Shown here piece after piece: positions 10,690 to 21,557 of a stretch of 64,000 nt of DNA. The notes under the pieces were generated by a model. It ran no database searches. It worked only from the letters and a program-made list of their open reading frames with translations, and was not told the origin of the DNA. Where the stretch lies: NCBI GenBank assembly GCA_021397845.1, contig CM038043.1, forward strand, positions 130,244,013 through 130,308,012. Reading direction: 5' to 3'. Source of the DNA: Areca catechu. Its lineage: Eukaryota > Streptophyta > Magnoliopsida > Arecales > Arecaceae. The position numbers and the translations under genes are program-made. How positions within the stretch are numbered: position 1 is the stretch's first letter; every line of letters starts with the position of its first letter.

Positions 10690-11992
10690 CCAAGCCTACA
10701 AGAGACCCCCAGAGGAGACTCAACCCAACCATGAAAAAAGTAGTAAAGAAAGAAATTATAAAATTCCTTGACAATGGTATAATTTATCTTATTTCAGATA
10801 GATTTTGGACAAGTCCTGTGCAAGTTGTACCCAAGAAGTCAAGAGTTATTATAATCCAAAATGATAACAATGAATTGGTCCCAACTAGAATTCAAACTAG
10901 ATGAAGGGTTTGCATCGACTATAGAAAAGTAAATACAACCACTAGGAAGCACCATTTTTTCTAACCTATATAGACCAAATGCTAGAATGATTAGTTGGGC
11001 ATAACTTTTACTACTTTCTAGATGGATACTCTGGTTACAATTAGATCTCTCTATAGTACCAGAAGATCAAGAGAAGATGACATTCACCTATCCATATAGA
11101 ACCTTCACCTATAGATGAATGCCCTTTGGCTTATATAATACACCATCCACTTTTCAATGATACATGATGAGTATTTTCTCAGACATGGTCAATGATTCCT
11201 TGAGATTTTCATGGATGACTTTTTATTTTTGGATCTACCTTTTCTGAATGCCTATATCATTTTAGACTGATCTTGGAAACATGTAAGGAGAAGCATCTAG
11301 TATTAAATTGAAAAAAAAATGTCAATTTATGGTGAAGGAAGGCATAGTCCTTGGCCACGTGATTTCAAAGAGGGGTACAGAAGTTGTAGGGCCAAGGTAG
11401 ATCTGATTATAAATCTTCCTCCACCTAAATCAGTCAAAGAAATTAAATCATTCCTTGGACATGGTAGATTTTATAGGAGATTTATCAAAAATCTTAAAAA
11501 AGTGGCTCGACCATTAGCTAACCTATTAGCCAAAGAAGTCAAAATTGACTTTATATCTGAATGTTTTGAGTCCTTTGAATATTTAAAGAGAGAATTAACT
11601 TCAGTCCCAATTATTCACCCACCTGTATGGACTCAACCTTTTGAGCTCATGTATGATGCATTTGATCATGCCATAGGAGCGATCCTAGGTTAAAGAATTG
11701 ATAAGCTATCTTGAGTAATCTACAATGCTAGTAAGACCTTAAATGATTTACATCTTAACTACTCAATTATAGAAAAAAAATTTTTAACTATGGTATTTGC
11801 ATTAAAAAAATTTAGGTCTTATTTAGTAGGGTCTCATGTAATCATCTACACTAATCGCTCCACCATTAAGCATCTTTTTTCAAAGAAAAATGCTAAGGCA
11901 TGCTTAATAAGATGGATTCTGCTCTTACAAAAATTTGACCTAGAGATCAAGGATAAAAAAGATACTAAAAATATAGTGGTTGATCATCTATT
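10690..11992 (+). pseudogene. Athila reverse transcriptase and RNase H (N-terminal part)
   Basis: RT copies the element RNA and RNase H degrades it. The RT blocks visible are a FLDGYSGYN-like stretch near 11020, carrying the first catalytic Asp, and FMDD at 11208-11219, the gypsy YxDD active site. GIVLGHVISKRG follows near 11345. The thumb/connection continues through FLGHGRFYRRFI and the RNase H tether near 11790-11990 (FRSYLVGSH, IIYTNRSTIKHL, LIRWILLLQKFDLEIKDK). The RNase H ends mid-motif at 11992, where SIRE element B is inserted. Its last residues resume at 43753 in the same frame. Many stops and shifts lie between 10700 and 11300. Confidence 0.85.
11988..11992. repeat. element B target-site duplication, left copy (ctatt)
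   Basis: Partner ctatc at 43753-43757. The Athila codons read through correctly with the right-hand version. Confidence 0.8.
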
Positions 11993-12628
11993 TGTTGCCC
12001 AGTTGGCCAACCCAAGAGGGGGGTGAATTAGGTTTGAAAATATTTTAAAAAATATGTGCCTTTTGAAATCTTTGTGTGGTAAGTGAAGTGTATTAAATGT
12101 TGTGTGCGAAAGCAAATGAATAATCAAAGATAAGAACAATCACAAACACCACAAATTTAGAGTGGTTCAGAGCAACCCATCTCCTACGTCCACTACCCAA
12201 GGTGCATACTTGGGATTTCTACTATATTCTTCCCAAATACAGCCAGATTGTTTTACAACGAGCTCACAATCTAAAACACAATACAATGTTAGTTTTTCTG
12301 GGCTCACTAACAACCCAAACTTGATTTTTAAGGCTCACCAATAACCTAAAAAGAATTCATAAGTTACAACCACTGCTATACTTGGAACAGCTTCAAAACA
12401 AAGTTTAAAAAAGAAGCAACACTTAAAACAAATCCAAAGATTTGATGGTTGCAGTTGAAGCTCTAAATGAAGCCTTCTTCAATGCTCTTTAAGGCTTTCA
12501 CACTTCTTCAATGATTGACTCAAGAAATTGGTTGGAAGTTGTTGAAGAGCTTAAGTTCTTTCTCTTGAAAAGCACTTAGAATATTCAATACCCTCATAAA
12601 GATTGTTCAAAACTTGTTTAGATCTATC

Positions 12629-12635
12629 ATTTATA
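12629..12635 (-). promoter_or_regulatory. TATA box in element B 3' LTR
   Basis: On the minus strand the context is actaTAAATga (core TATAAAT). The matching box in the other LTR is at 43044-43050. The spacing from LTR start is close to that of the TATA boxes in elements C and E. Confidence 0.5.
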
Positions 12636-12774
12636 GTCTCTTGAAGTGTTTCTAGATGGATATGGCCATTGGAGTGCCTTGAGAGTCAAAATCTAGCCGT
12701 CAGAAGCTTTAAATCCCAAGAAACTTGAATTCTAAAACTAGCTATTACTGTTATAGAACTGGGATTCGAGTCGG

Positions 12775-13018
12775 CTCGGGCGACTCGAGTCGGTTCAGAT
12801 GACTGGGTTCTTCAGAACTGCTTTTCTATCACTCTGGAAGAGTCGGCTCTATTTTTCATTAAGTCAGCTTGATTGACTGGTTTTCTCATAACTCAATTTC
12901 AGTCACTCTAAAAGAGTCAGCTCGGATTATCATTGAGTCAGCTCGGTTGGAAAGTATCAAAATTTTGTGTGCCATGCCAAATCAATGTATCAGCTCTAGC
13001 ATCGAGTTGGCTCGAGTG
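12775..13018 (-). promoter_or_regulatory. U3 motif array, GAG(Y)CGACTCGA type (element B)
   Basis: About seven copies of CGAG(T/C)(C/T)GGCTCG and its reverse complement are scattered over 240 bp, about 140 bp upstream of the TATA box. Several have lost CpG. The array is repeated in the other LTR (43181-43412) and in the pol-ORF3 spacer of this element (15845-15900). Regulatory role is inferred from position and conservation. Confidence 0.55.
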
Positions 13019-13356
13019 AATTTTCTCCAAATGCTTTCAAACTTCTCCAAACTTCTTCCAAATAACTTCCAACAACATCTAAACCTAATCTAAGAAATTT
13101 ATACTTAATTTTACAATACTTTTTCCCTTTTTACAAGAATATACATTCACAAAATTTTTAGGACTCACAAATAAATGAAACATACATGAAACTTTTCTTT
13201 GTGAATATGAATTCATTACATTGGTCCTAGAAATGTAGAGTGAATGATTGACCATGTAAATTCCTTACAAAAATTTTTTAAACATTCTGAAAAGTCTTAG
13301 TATCAAGTACATGCTCCAACATTTTGTTATCATCAAAATCATTTCAGGGGTCAACA

Positions 13357-13372
13357 ATCTCCCCATTTTTGA
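13357..13372 (-). other. element B polypurine tract
   Basis: On the minus strand tcaaaaatggggagat runs directly into the LTR TGTTGACC. Related purine tracts further upstream in the element are at about 13622-13634, 13703-13715 and 13851-13866. Confidence 0.75.
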
Positions 13373-14070
13373 TGATGACAAAATACTGGGCATGGAAAGA
13401 ATAAGTACTTTACATTTGCAATTATATCATAGTGAAATGCATCAAAGTAAATGATTCTAGAATGTTCTATACAGTGTGCCATACCAAACAATTAAAGCAT
13501 AGAGTTTTACTTTACAAATTAACTGAAGTATCAAAGTTGTTTTACAAGTTAACTGAAGTATCAAATTTATTTAGTGAAGTATCATTGTTCAATGTAACTT
13601 TTATCAATCTTTAATGAGATGAACTCCCTTTTTCAATCAGTTTTCATAAGAGAGTCACAATTTTAAAGAATCTACAAGATTGTAAAATTTTAAGATTAGT
13701 TCTTCCCCTTTTTCATTTTCTTGCATATTTTCATGTATCTCATTACATTTTCCATAATGCTACTTCCCATACATTGTCCATTTTCCATGCTTACATCTCA
13801 TAAAATATTTTCCATGATGTCTCTATTTTCCATGCATCATTATTACTATATCTCCCCCTTTTTGTCATCAACAACAAAGGTAAAACAAAACATTACTCCC
13901 CCTTACTAAAAAATGTTATATAGTAAGAAAATAAAAAGAGTTTCAGTATCATTCAACAAGGTATTCAATGCTTAACAAGATGTATAACAAAGCAAACACA
14001 TCTATATATATGTCATGTTTTGATACAAAAAGTGGCTGATACAGCCAACATACAAAGGATCTAATAAGAC
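13373..14070 (-). other. element B 3' region between ORF3 and LTR
   Basis: Non-coding. It holds extra polypurine-tract-like runs and three copies of a CTTTGATACTTCAGTTAA-type repeat (sense of the element; + strand 13520-13590). These resemble degenerate versions of the GCTCTGATAC array seen in elements C and E. No frame is supportable. Confidence 0.6.
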
Positions 14071-15706
14071 CTAGTCTTTTTCTTCTTCACTAGAAGAAGA
14101 GCCTATCTCTAATATAGAAGATAAAACTACAGTCTTCATAGGCTTCGATCTAAGATATCTAAACCTAGTCCGGGTAGGAGCTCTAGGTGCTCTAGATCTA
14201 CCTCTACCTCTAGGTCTAGGTATTGTAGGAGTAGAATCAGGAATGGGTACTATAGGAGGCTCAGACTCAGGAAAAGTATCTGAAAGAAGCGGAGTTTGCT
14301 AGACAGTGAAAGCATCAGATAGGGCTAAGAACTGTCCTCTGATAGGATTTAAGTGGTAGGAGTGTCGGAAGTGCACTGCTCTGGCTGCTCTCTCTACTGT
14401 TGGTGTCTCCATGATCTAAGTATCTGCTGAATCCTCACTAGCCTGCTAAAAGTCCTGTCCATATGGTGGAGGTGGAGGTGAGTCTACTGAAATAAAGGGT
14501 CTAGTTGAAGAGTGCAATGCAGCTAACATCTGGCTGAACCCGTCCCTGACCTCAACCTGCAGCTGGTCAATCTGGGAGTGTATCTCTGCCCTCACTATCT
14601 GAAGAGTAGACCTAAGAGCTGTGATGTCCTCTCTTAGAATCCTCAATTGCTCAGACTCAAACTATGGTCCACCAGTACTAGGCTCCGAGGGGACTATCCA
14701 AGCTAGTGTAGTAGGAGCTGGCTCTGAAGGTCCAACTATATCATCATGCTCGTCCTCATTAGCTCCAGCCTGTGTAGCAACCTCTGTATCCTCAGGCTCA
14801 TCATCAGAATCAGCAGTGTGAACTATCCTCTGATCAGATATTTTTCTTACCTAGACACCATCTACTCTATGATATCCCATCCTGTGTAAGGATTTCTTAA
14901 AGTACCTGTCAGTATGGAGTAGAGGTCTACGATCCTTACCAGTCAGATCAATTCCAAAATCCTGGAATATAAGTGTAAACACCATGCTATAGGACAGACA
15001 AGCCCTGGCTCTCCTGGCTACATCATGGATCTGGGTCAACATAATAAAGGATAGATTGAGGGCCTCCCCCTCAATCATAAACCTCATGAACATCATATCC
15101 CTCTCACTGACCTAATCAAACCTGCCAATTCTAGGCAAAAATACTCTACTGATTATGTTATGCAATAATATCATTTCCAAAGAGAGTATATTAGCCTGAA
15201 CATTAGTATTCCACTAACATTGCTTTTCTCAAGGATTAGCCTTAAAGTCCATTATTTATCTTTCAAATTCAGGTAGCATTTTCCAACTCTTGGCATTTGT
15301 AGTACCCTACTCAGTCTAGATTCATCAACAGACATAAAAATTTTCTTAACTATGGATATAATTTGATTTGCTCCAAGGGAAAGGTTCTCAAAGAATGCTC
15401 TAACTAAACTAGGGTAGATTGGGACATCCAAAGAACAAAAATAATCCCAACCCTGGGTTTCAATCCATTCTATATTCGAAACCCTTGTTGCTCAAGAAAA
15501 GTGAAATTAATCTGTCTACCCGAAATAATAGCACGATTACCCATTAGAAGAATCTATCTTTGAGGAGCTAGATGTTGTTCTTGGGGTTCTTGTTGAGTTT
15601 CCTGGGGAGTCGGTTCATCCTCTTTGTGCTTTGATCTTCTTTCTTCTTGAACTGCTCTTGTTGCCGCTCACTTGGGTCTCTTGGCTACGACCATTTTAGG
15701 TGCCAT
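14071..15706 (-). pseudogene. element B ORF3 (Sirevirus extra ORF)
   Basis: This is the third ORF downstream of pol, homologous to 56060-57841 and 21558-23459. The start is ATG at 15706 (MAPKMVVAKRPK, near-identical context to element E's start), followed by a basic N-terminus. Conserved blocks include FMRFMIEGEALNLSFIML and LTGKDRRPLLHTD, then KKSLHRMGYHRVDGV (about 14850-15096). A coiled-coil stretch follows (14446-14646, MRILREDITALRSTLQIV...), then a proline-rich part and a basic, Arg-rich tail. The end reads SSILEIGSSSSEEE with stop at 14071-14073. Stops and at least one frameshift break it. No membrane segment is obvious, so calling it an envelope protein is not supported. Its function is unknown to me. 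Confidence 0.7.
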
Positions 15707-16044
15707 TGGATCAAATTCTAAGGGAAAAATGAAAAGATTTAGTGGTCCCTAAGGTAGGAAAGGGATGTGGTCCCCTAGGGCTAGGTTCAATAATGAAATG
15801 GAAAAAAAACAATGAGGTTTTAGGTCTCACAAGCTTTAAGTAAACTCGCTGCTCGAGTTGGCTCGGATAGAGATTGTCTTGCTTGAGTCGGCTCGAGCAA
15901 AAACTAAGGGAAATTGCTCAAAAATTCAAGGAAAAGGTTTATATTCTTATAAAAATACTAAATATGTGTGTATCTAGCTTGCATAAGTGATGGGGATTTT
16001 GTAGATAATTTTTTCTTAATTTTTGAAAAAAATAGGTCAAAGTT
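15707..16044 (-). promoter_or_regulatory. element B pol-ORF3 spacer with U3-type motifs
   Basis: A 338-bp non-coding spacer. In element sense it contains GCTCGAGCCGACTCAAG and, shortly after, CGAGCCAACTCGAGC (+ strand about 15845-15900), the same motif as in the LTR U3 array. No clear TATA box follows; element E has one at the equivalent place. Confidence 0.5.
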
Positions 16045-17528
16045 CTAAAAGGGATCATAAAGTCCCAATTCTCCGCTAATCATTCTAAATCTATCCTCAC
16101 TAAGTGGTTTAGTAAAGATGTCAGCTAATTATTTTTCAGTACAAATAAAATCAAGTTCAATGTCACCTTTTTGTACATGATCCCTAATGAAATGATGTCT
16201 AATTTCAATATGTTTAGTTCTTGAATGTTGAATTGAATTATTTGTCAAGTTAATAGCACTTGTGTTATCACATTTGATAGGAAATTTAGATTGAGTTACA
16301 CCATAATCTTCTAGCTATTGCTTAATCCAAAGCACTTGAGCACAACAACTCCCTACAGCCATATATTTTATCTCAGTAATAGATAGTACCAAGTAGCTTT
16401 ACTTTCTATTATGCCAAGAGATTAAGTTCAACCCTAGAAATTAACATTTGCCACTAGTACTTTTTCTATCAATTTTACATATACCATAATCAGCATCAGA
16501 ATAACCAATTAATTCTAAGGATGATTATTTAGAATACCATAGACCTAGATTACTTGTTCCTTTTAGATATCTTAAAACTCTTTTAAGAGTAAGTATATGT
16601 GATTCTTTTGGATTAGATTGAAATCTAGTTTACATACAAACACTGAATAAGATATTAGGTCTACTACCAGTTAAGTACAACAATGACCCAATCATACCTC
16701 GATAAAGATTTTGATCAACATTGTTTCCATCTTCATCCTTGTCAAGTCTACAGGTAGGGCTCATGAGTGTGCCAATTTCTTTAGCGAACTCCATACCAAA
16801 CTTTTTAAGAATCTCCTTGATGTACTTAGCTTGGTTGATAAGTGTTCCTTCTTTTGTTTACTTAATTTGAAGTCCAAGGAAGTAGGTCAACTTACCCATT
16901 AAGCTCATTTCAAATTCATCCTGCATAAGCTCAGCAAATTCTCCATACAAATCTTCATTAGTTACACCAAAAAGATATCATCTACATAAATTTGTATAAA
17001 TAACATACCATTTTCTTTTCTTTTGATGAATAGTGTTGTGTCTACACTACCTCTAGTAAAATTATTTTCAAGTAGGAATTTACTTAACCTATCATATCAT
17101 GCTTTAGGTGCTTGTTTTAAACCATATAATGTATTATTGAGTTTAAAAATATGGTTAGGTAAAGCATGGTTTTCAAATCCGAGGGGTTGTTTTATAAAAA
17201 CTTCTTAAAAAATGTAACCAGTTAAAAATACACTTTTCCCATCCATTTGAAATAATTTAAAGTCCATGTGACATGCAAATACAAGTAAAAGTCTTATGGC
17301 TTCTAATCTAGCTACTGATGCATAAGTTTCATCAAAATCTATTCTTTCTTCTTGGTTATATCCTTTGGCAACTAATCTAGCTTTATTTCTAATTACATTT
17401 CCTTTTTCATCTAGCTTATTCCTATATACACATTTAGTACCTCTAACAAGATGTTTAGAGGGTCTATATACTAAGGTCTATATATTATTTCTTTTGAAAT
17501 TATTAAGTTCTTCTTGCATAGCCATCAT
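16045..17528 (-). pseudogene. element B reverse transcriptase and RNase H
   Basis: This is the copia RT-RNase H module. RT begins with the NNF.RNN..TLV and KLDEKGNVIRNKARLVAKGYNQEE blocks (about 17350-17480). LYGLKQAP lies near 17090 and the catalytic YVDD at 16977-16988 (IQIYVDDIFFG). RNase H blocks are GYSDADYG near 16505 and NLISWHNRK near 16435, then the C-terminal TKHIEIRHHFIRDHVQ and LADIFTKPLSEDRF at about 16085-16225. The ORF ends with DPF and TAG at 16045-16047. Several Gln and Trp codons have become stops. It would have made element cDNA in virus-like particles. Confidence 0.85.
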
Positions 17529-19028
17529 CTAATTTGGATCATTTTTGACTTTTTCATTCCAATTTGGTTCTATTTGTGAGACAAAAGCAAGATAATCATG
17601 TGTATCTCTAAGTGAGGATCTAGTTTTAACACCTTCAGATAGATCTCCAATAATTAATTCTTTAGGATGGTGATGTACATACCTCCATTCCTTAGGCAAA
17701 TTACCATGCTCTTTACTTACCATTTCATCTCCTTCTTTTATTTGTTTGTCCTTTAAGCTCATGTCCTTCATTGCTTTGTCAACTGTACCTACATCATTAT
17801 CAATACACTCTTCTTTTCTAGAAGATGAGGGGTTAGTTTCATCAAATATTACATGAATAGACTCTTCTACAGTTAATGTTCTTTTGTTGAAAACTCTATA
17901 TACTTTGGTTGAAGTTGAATAAACAAGAAATATCCCTTCATTAGATTCAGTATCAAAATTTTCAAGGTTATCCTTTCCATTATTCAATACAAAGCATTTA
18001 CAACTAAAAACATGAAAGTAATGAATATTTGGTTTTCTTTCATTCCGAAGCTCATAGGGTGTTTTCTTTAAAATAGGTCTAATCAAAATATGGTTCAGTA
18101 TATAACATGCAGTGTTCACAGCTTCTATCCAAAAGTATCTTGGAAGATTGCTTTTACACAACATAGTTCAGGCCATCTCTTCCAATATTCTATTTTTCCT
18201 TTCCACGCCATCATTTTGTTGTGGTGTTCTAGGGACTGAAAAGTTATGTCAATGTCATGTTCTGTGCAAAATTTTTTAAAGTATTAATTTTTAAATTCTA
18301 TACCATGATCACTTCTAATTAAAATAACTGAAAGATTTTTCTGATTTGAAATTTTTTATGAATTTTTTGAAAAACTTTAAAAGCTTCATCTTTATGTGCG
18401 AGAAATAAAATCCAAGTAAATCATGAAAAATCATCTACAATCACAAGTTCATATTTCATACCTCCTAAGCTTGTGGTCCTAATTGATCTAAATAAGTCCA
18501 TGTATAGCAGCTCTAAGGGTCTTGAAGTTGAAACAATGTTTTTCAATTTAAAACTCCCCCTTGTTTATTTACTATACTGACATGTATCACAAACATGATC
18601 AAAATCAATTTTAAATTTTGGCAAACCTTTAACTAAGTTTTTGAAAATCAATTTGGCTAAAGTATGCATGCTAGCATGACCAAATCTTCTATGCCAAAGT
18701 AAACTAAATTCCTTGGTTTTAGTATTCATAGCCACTAGACTTGTACTACTTGACATTGCTAGATCATTCAAGTCTACAATATAGATATTTTCAAGTTTAT
18801 GACCAACAAATTTAGTGCTAAAATCAATAGAGCTAGTTACTATACACATTGAAGATTCAAATATAACTTTGAAGCCTTTATCACATAATTGACTGATACT
18901 CAATAAATTATGCTTCAATTTATCTACTAGTAATACATTTTCAATATAAGTAAAAGGGGTTATTTTGATCTTACCAATTTCAATAATTTTTTCCTTGCCA
19001 TAATCACCAAATGTTATCATTCCATCAT
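17529..19028 (-). pseudogene. element B GAG-pre-integrase, integrase and linker
   Basis: It begins right after the element C insertion with MITFGDYGKEKIIEIGKI and KHNLLSISQLCDKGF, the N-terminal pre-integrase block, then LLWHRRFGHASMHTL and CDTCQYSK (HHCC zinc site intact, about 18565-18700). A stop and shifts follow through the DDE core. IRSDHGIEF near 18320 keeps the second Asp. The segment at 17529-18164 reads well: RYFWIEAVNTACYILN, KTPYELRNERKPNIHYFHVF (the chromodomain-free integrase C-terminal part), then an acidic linker ending HDYLAFVSQIEPN. Integrase would insert cDNA into the genome. Confidence 0.85.
19024..19028. repeat. element C target-site duplication, left copy (atcat)
   Basis: Partner accat at 40504-40508 (4 of 5 identical). 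Joining the flanks restores the conserved pre-integrase sequence of element B. Confidence 0.7.
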
Positions 19029-19830
19029 TGTTGCCCAATAAGCAATACAAGAGAGGGGGTGAATTGGGTTTTAAAAACTTTTGCAAGTATATGCCAATTC
19101 AAAACAATTAAGGTGCTAGTGAATTACAAGTGCTTAAGTATTATTCAAGAGTATGTAGTGAAAATAGATAAGCAAATGCAAAGTAAACAAAGTAAATAAA
19201 GAGAGAGCAAGCAACACAAACACAAGGATATATAGTGATTCGGTGCATACCAAAGTACCTACATCCACTCCTCAAGGTCCACTTGGGAATTCACTATAAT
19301 CACTCTTGATTATAACCGATTAGTTTTCCGGGCTCACTAATCAAAACTCAACTTGTTTTCACCAGGAACACAAGTCAAAACTCTGGTTTTACAAGCTAAC
19401 CAAAAATCTAGTTGGTTTTGTAAATTAGGCTCATCAACAACCTTCTTGGTTTTCACAAGGCTAACCAAAAATCTCTTTGATTTTTACAAGGCTAACCAAA
19501 AATCTCTTGGATTTTCACAAGGCTAACCAAAAATCTTTATTGGTTTTAACACGCAGGCTCACCAACAAACCTCAATAAAGAATTTAAGTAGAATGTATGA
19601 AATACAAGAACACTTTTAAATAAAAGTAAATATATCTTTGAAGCTCTTTGAAGATGCTTATCTTCAAGTTGTTGAAGCCTTAATCAATGCTTGAAAGGTT
19701 GGCTTGAATGCTCTAGAGTGCTTTGAATGCTTGAAGGCTTCACTTCACTTAAAAGTAGTCGCTCTTAATGAATATTGAAGTGAATGCACTTAACTTCACA
19801 TCCTCTTATTCCCTCTTGAGTTTAATCCAC

Positions 19831-19838
19831 TTTAAATA
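19831..19838 (-). promoter_or_regulatory. TATA-like box in element C LTR
   Basis: Minus-strand context GGTATTTAAAGTGG, at the same LTR offset as the TATA boxes of B and E. The split 5' LTR keeps the same sequence near 39736-39743. Confidence 0.45.
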
Positions 19839-19955
19839 CCTTTCCAAGCTTCAAATTACAGTTTATGACTGTTGGAGAGGTGAAACTAGCCATTGGGGGT
19901 GAAAAGGACAAGTTCTGCATTTTAAAAAACTAGTAATTACTATTCATCAGAACTT

Positions 19956-20313
19956 CAAGTGTCCACACTTCAAGTCATGAGTTGACACTTGGGTTGATAC
20001 TTGGATTCCATAAGTCGACACTTAGTTCAAAAAATATTTCTTGAAGCTCTTTAAAAATCTCAGGTAAGTCGACACTTCTTCTGGTGAGTCGACACTTGAG
20101 TCGACACTTGGCCTCCATGAGTCGACACTTGAGGGATGTCTGAAATTCAGCATGTTCTGTATAATTTTTGTCTCATGTCTTGAGTCGATCCTTGAGTCAA
20201 CACATGAGTCGACACTTGAGCTCCATAAGTCGACACTTCAAGCATGCCATCTAAAATATTTTTTGCATATCAGCTCAAGCTTATGAGAGTCGACACTATG
20301 AGTCAACTCTTGA
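19956..20313 (-). promoter_or_regulatory. U3 motif array, GAGTCGACACTTG type (element C)
   Basis: About a dozen copies of GAGTCGACACTTG or one-base variants, on the plus strand as written, just upstream (in element sense) of the TATA-like box. The array is shared with the other LTR (39858-40252). Similar copies fill the pol-ORF3 spacer at 23710-23820. Some copies form the perfect palindrome AAGTGTCGACACTT. Confidence 0.6.
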
Positions 20314-20578
20314 CTAAAACTTTCTGAAATTCAATTGAAACTTTATTGAATCTTCTTCAAACTTAAAACTTAAATCCTTTCAAGTCATTCTTATATACTT
20401 AAGTCCTTTTAACTTTAAGATTTCATCTCTAAGGAGACTTCTTCAACTATTTTGATAAGCAATCAATCAACTAACTTAATGAGCACCTTTTTCTAATAAA
20501 ACATACTTTAACAAATAGTTAGTATTTAAATATACTTAAGTATTTTGTTAATCATCAAAATCAATACAGGAGTCAACA

Positions 20579-20594
20579 ATCTCCCGCTTTTTGA
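20579..20594 (-). other. element C polypurine tract
   Basis: Minus strand tcaaaaagcgggagat lies directly before the LTR TGTTGACTCC. A second, longer copy (minus strand aaaaagggggaga) is at about 21342-21355. Confidence 0.75.
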
Positions 20595-21557
20595 TGATGA
20601 CAAAACCTTTAAGTATAAACAAATGAAAAGCTTAAAAGATTTTCAACAAGATAGAGCTTTTGGCAATAAGTATCAGAGCTAAGAATGATAAGTATCAGAG
20701 TTTGAAAAAGTATTGATTGTTAAGAATTGAGACTTATTAATAATGTATCAGAGCTGCGTATATATATGAAGAAAGTTATATTGATATATCATCAGTATCA
20801 GAGCAATGATTATAATGCATAAGAGCTATAGATTATGAAATATCAGAGTTATGATTAAAAAGGAATCTAAGCTAAGATGTATATATATAATACTCAAAAA
20901 GTGCATAAAAACATCTCCAAAAGATAGGCATTTTAGCATGAAGAGAAGAATAGCAAGGAAAAGCTTTAAGAGTATCAAGGCGTTAAACATGTGCCAGAAG
21001 AGTAGATAGTATCAGACTAAAATTAACAGATTATAAAGAGAATCAAGTTATGAAATCAAAAGGTATTAGAGCATAGAAACAAAAGTATCAGAGTAAGAAA
21101 ATAGAAGTATAGATCAAGGATAATAGAATAAAAACTCAAAAACTCCCCCTCAATATATGATCCAAAAAATTGATTTTCAAAAAGATTTTTTAGAACATTT
21201 ACAAAAAGTTACAGCTTTAGTAAGTTTCTTTCTCACTCCCCGTGTCTCATTGCTTCAATCAAATTAACAAAAGTTTCATTAATTCTCATTGATACTCCCC
21301 AATATTATCAATCTACAATTTTTCATTAAATCTTTCAATTATTCTCCCCCTTTTTGTCATCATTAAAAAGGTAAGAAAAAAGACACATTACAATAAGAGT
21401 GCATTCAAAGAAGTCAAAATATAAAATTTGATCCATTAGATTCAAACATTTGATACATTTGACAAAACTTGATTCATAAAATAGAATTTAATATAGACAC
21501 ACATACATAAAACATAATAAGTAATGAGATACAGAATGACTAATAGATAGACCAACC
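20595..21557 (-). other. element C 3' region with GCTCTGATAC array
   Basis: This non-coding region between ORF3 and the LTR has at least ten copies of a short repeat. In the element's sense it reads GCTCTGATAC(T/A)T; on the plus strand, AAGTATCAGAGC. Exact cores are at 20670-20679, 20745-20754 and 20795-20804. One- or two-base variants lie near 20692, 20840, 20973, 21009, 21063 and 21085. The core equals the last bases before CCA of initiator tRNA-Met and is complementary to the primer-binding site. Additional purine tracts flank the array. Confidence 0.7.

Larger units (their letters stand above)
11993..13356 (-). repeat. element B 3' LTR
   Basis: On the minus strand this 1364-bp LTR starts TGTTGACCCCTGAAATG and ends GGGCAACA. 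U3 carries a GAG(T/C)CGG/CGACTC motif array (12775-13018). A TATA box at 12629-12635 lies about 720 bp into the LTR. Confidence 0.9.
19029..20578 (-). repeat. element C 3' LTR
   Basis: A 1550-bp LTR, minus-strand start TGTTGACTCCTGTATTG, end GGGCAACA. The motif array GAGTCGACACTTG occupies 19956-20313. A TATA-like TATTTAAA is at 19831-19838 (minus strand), about 740 bp into the LTR. Confidence 0.9.
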
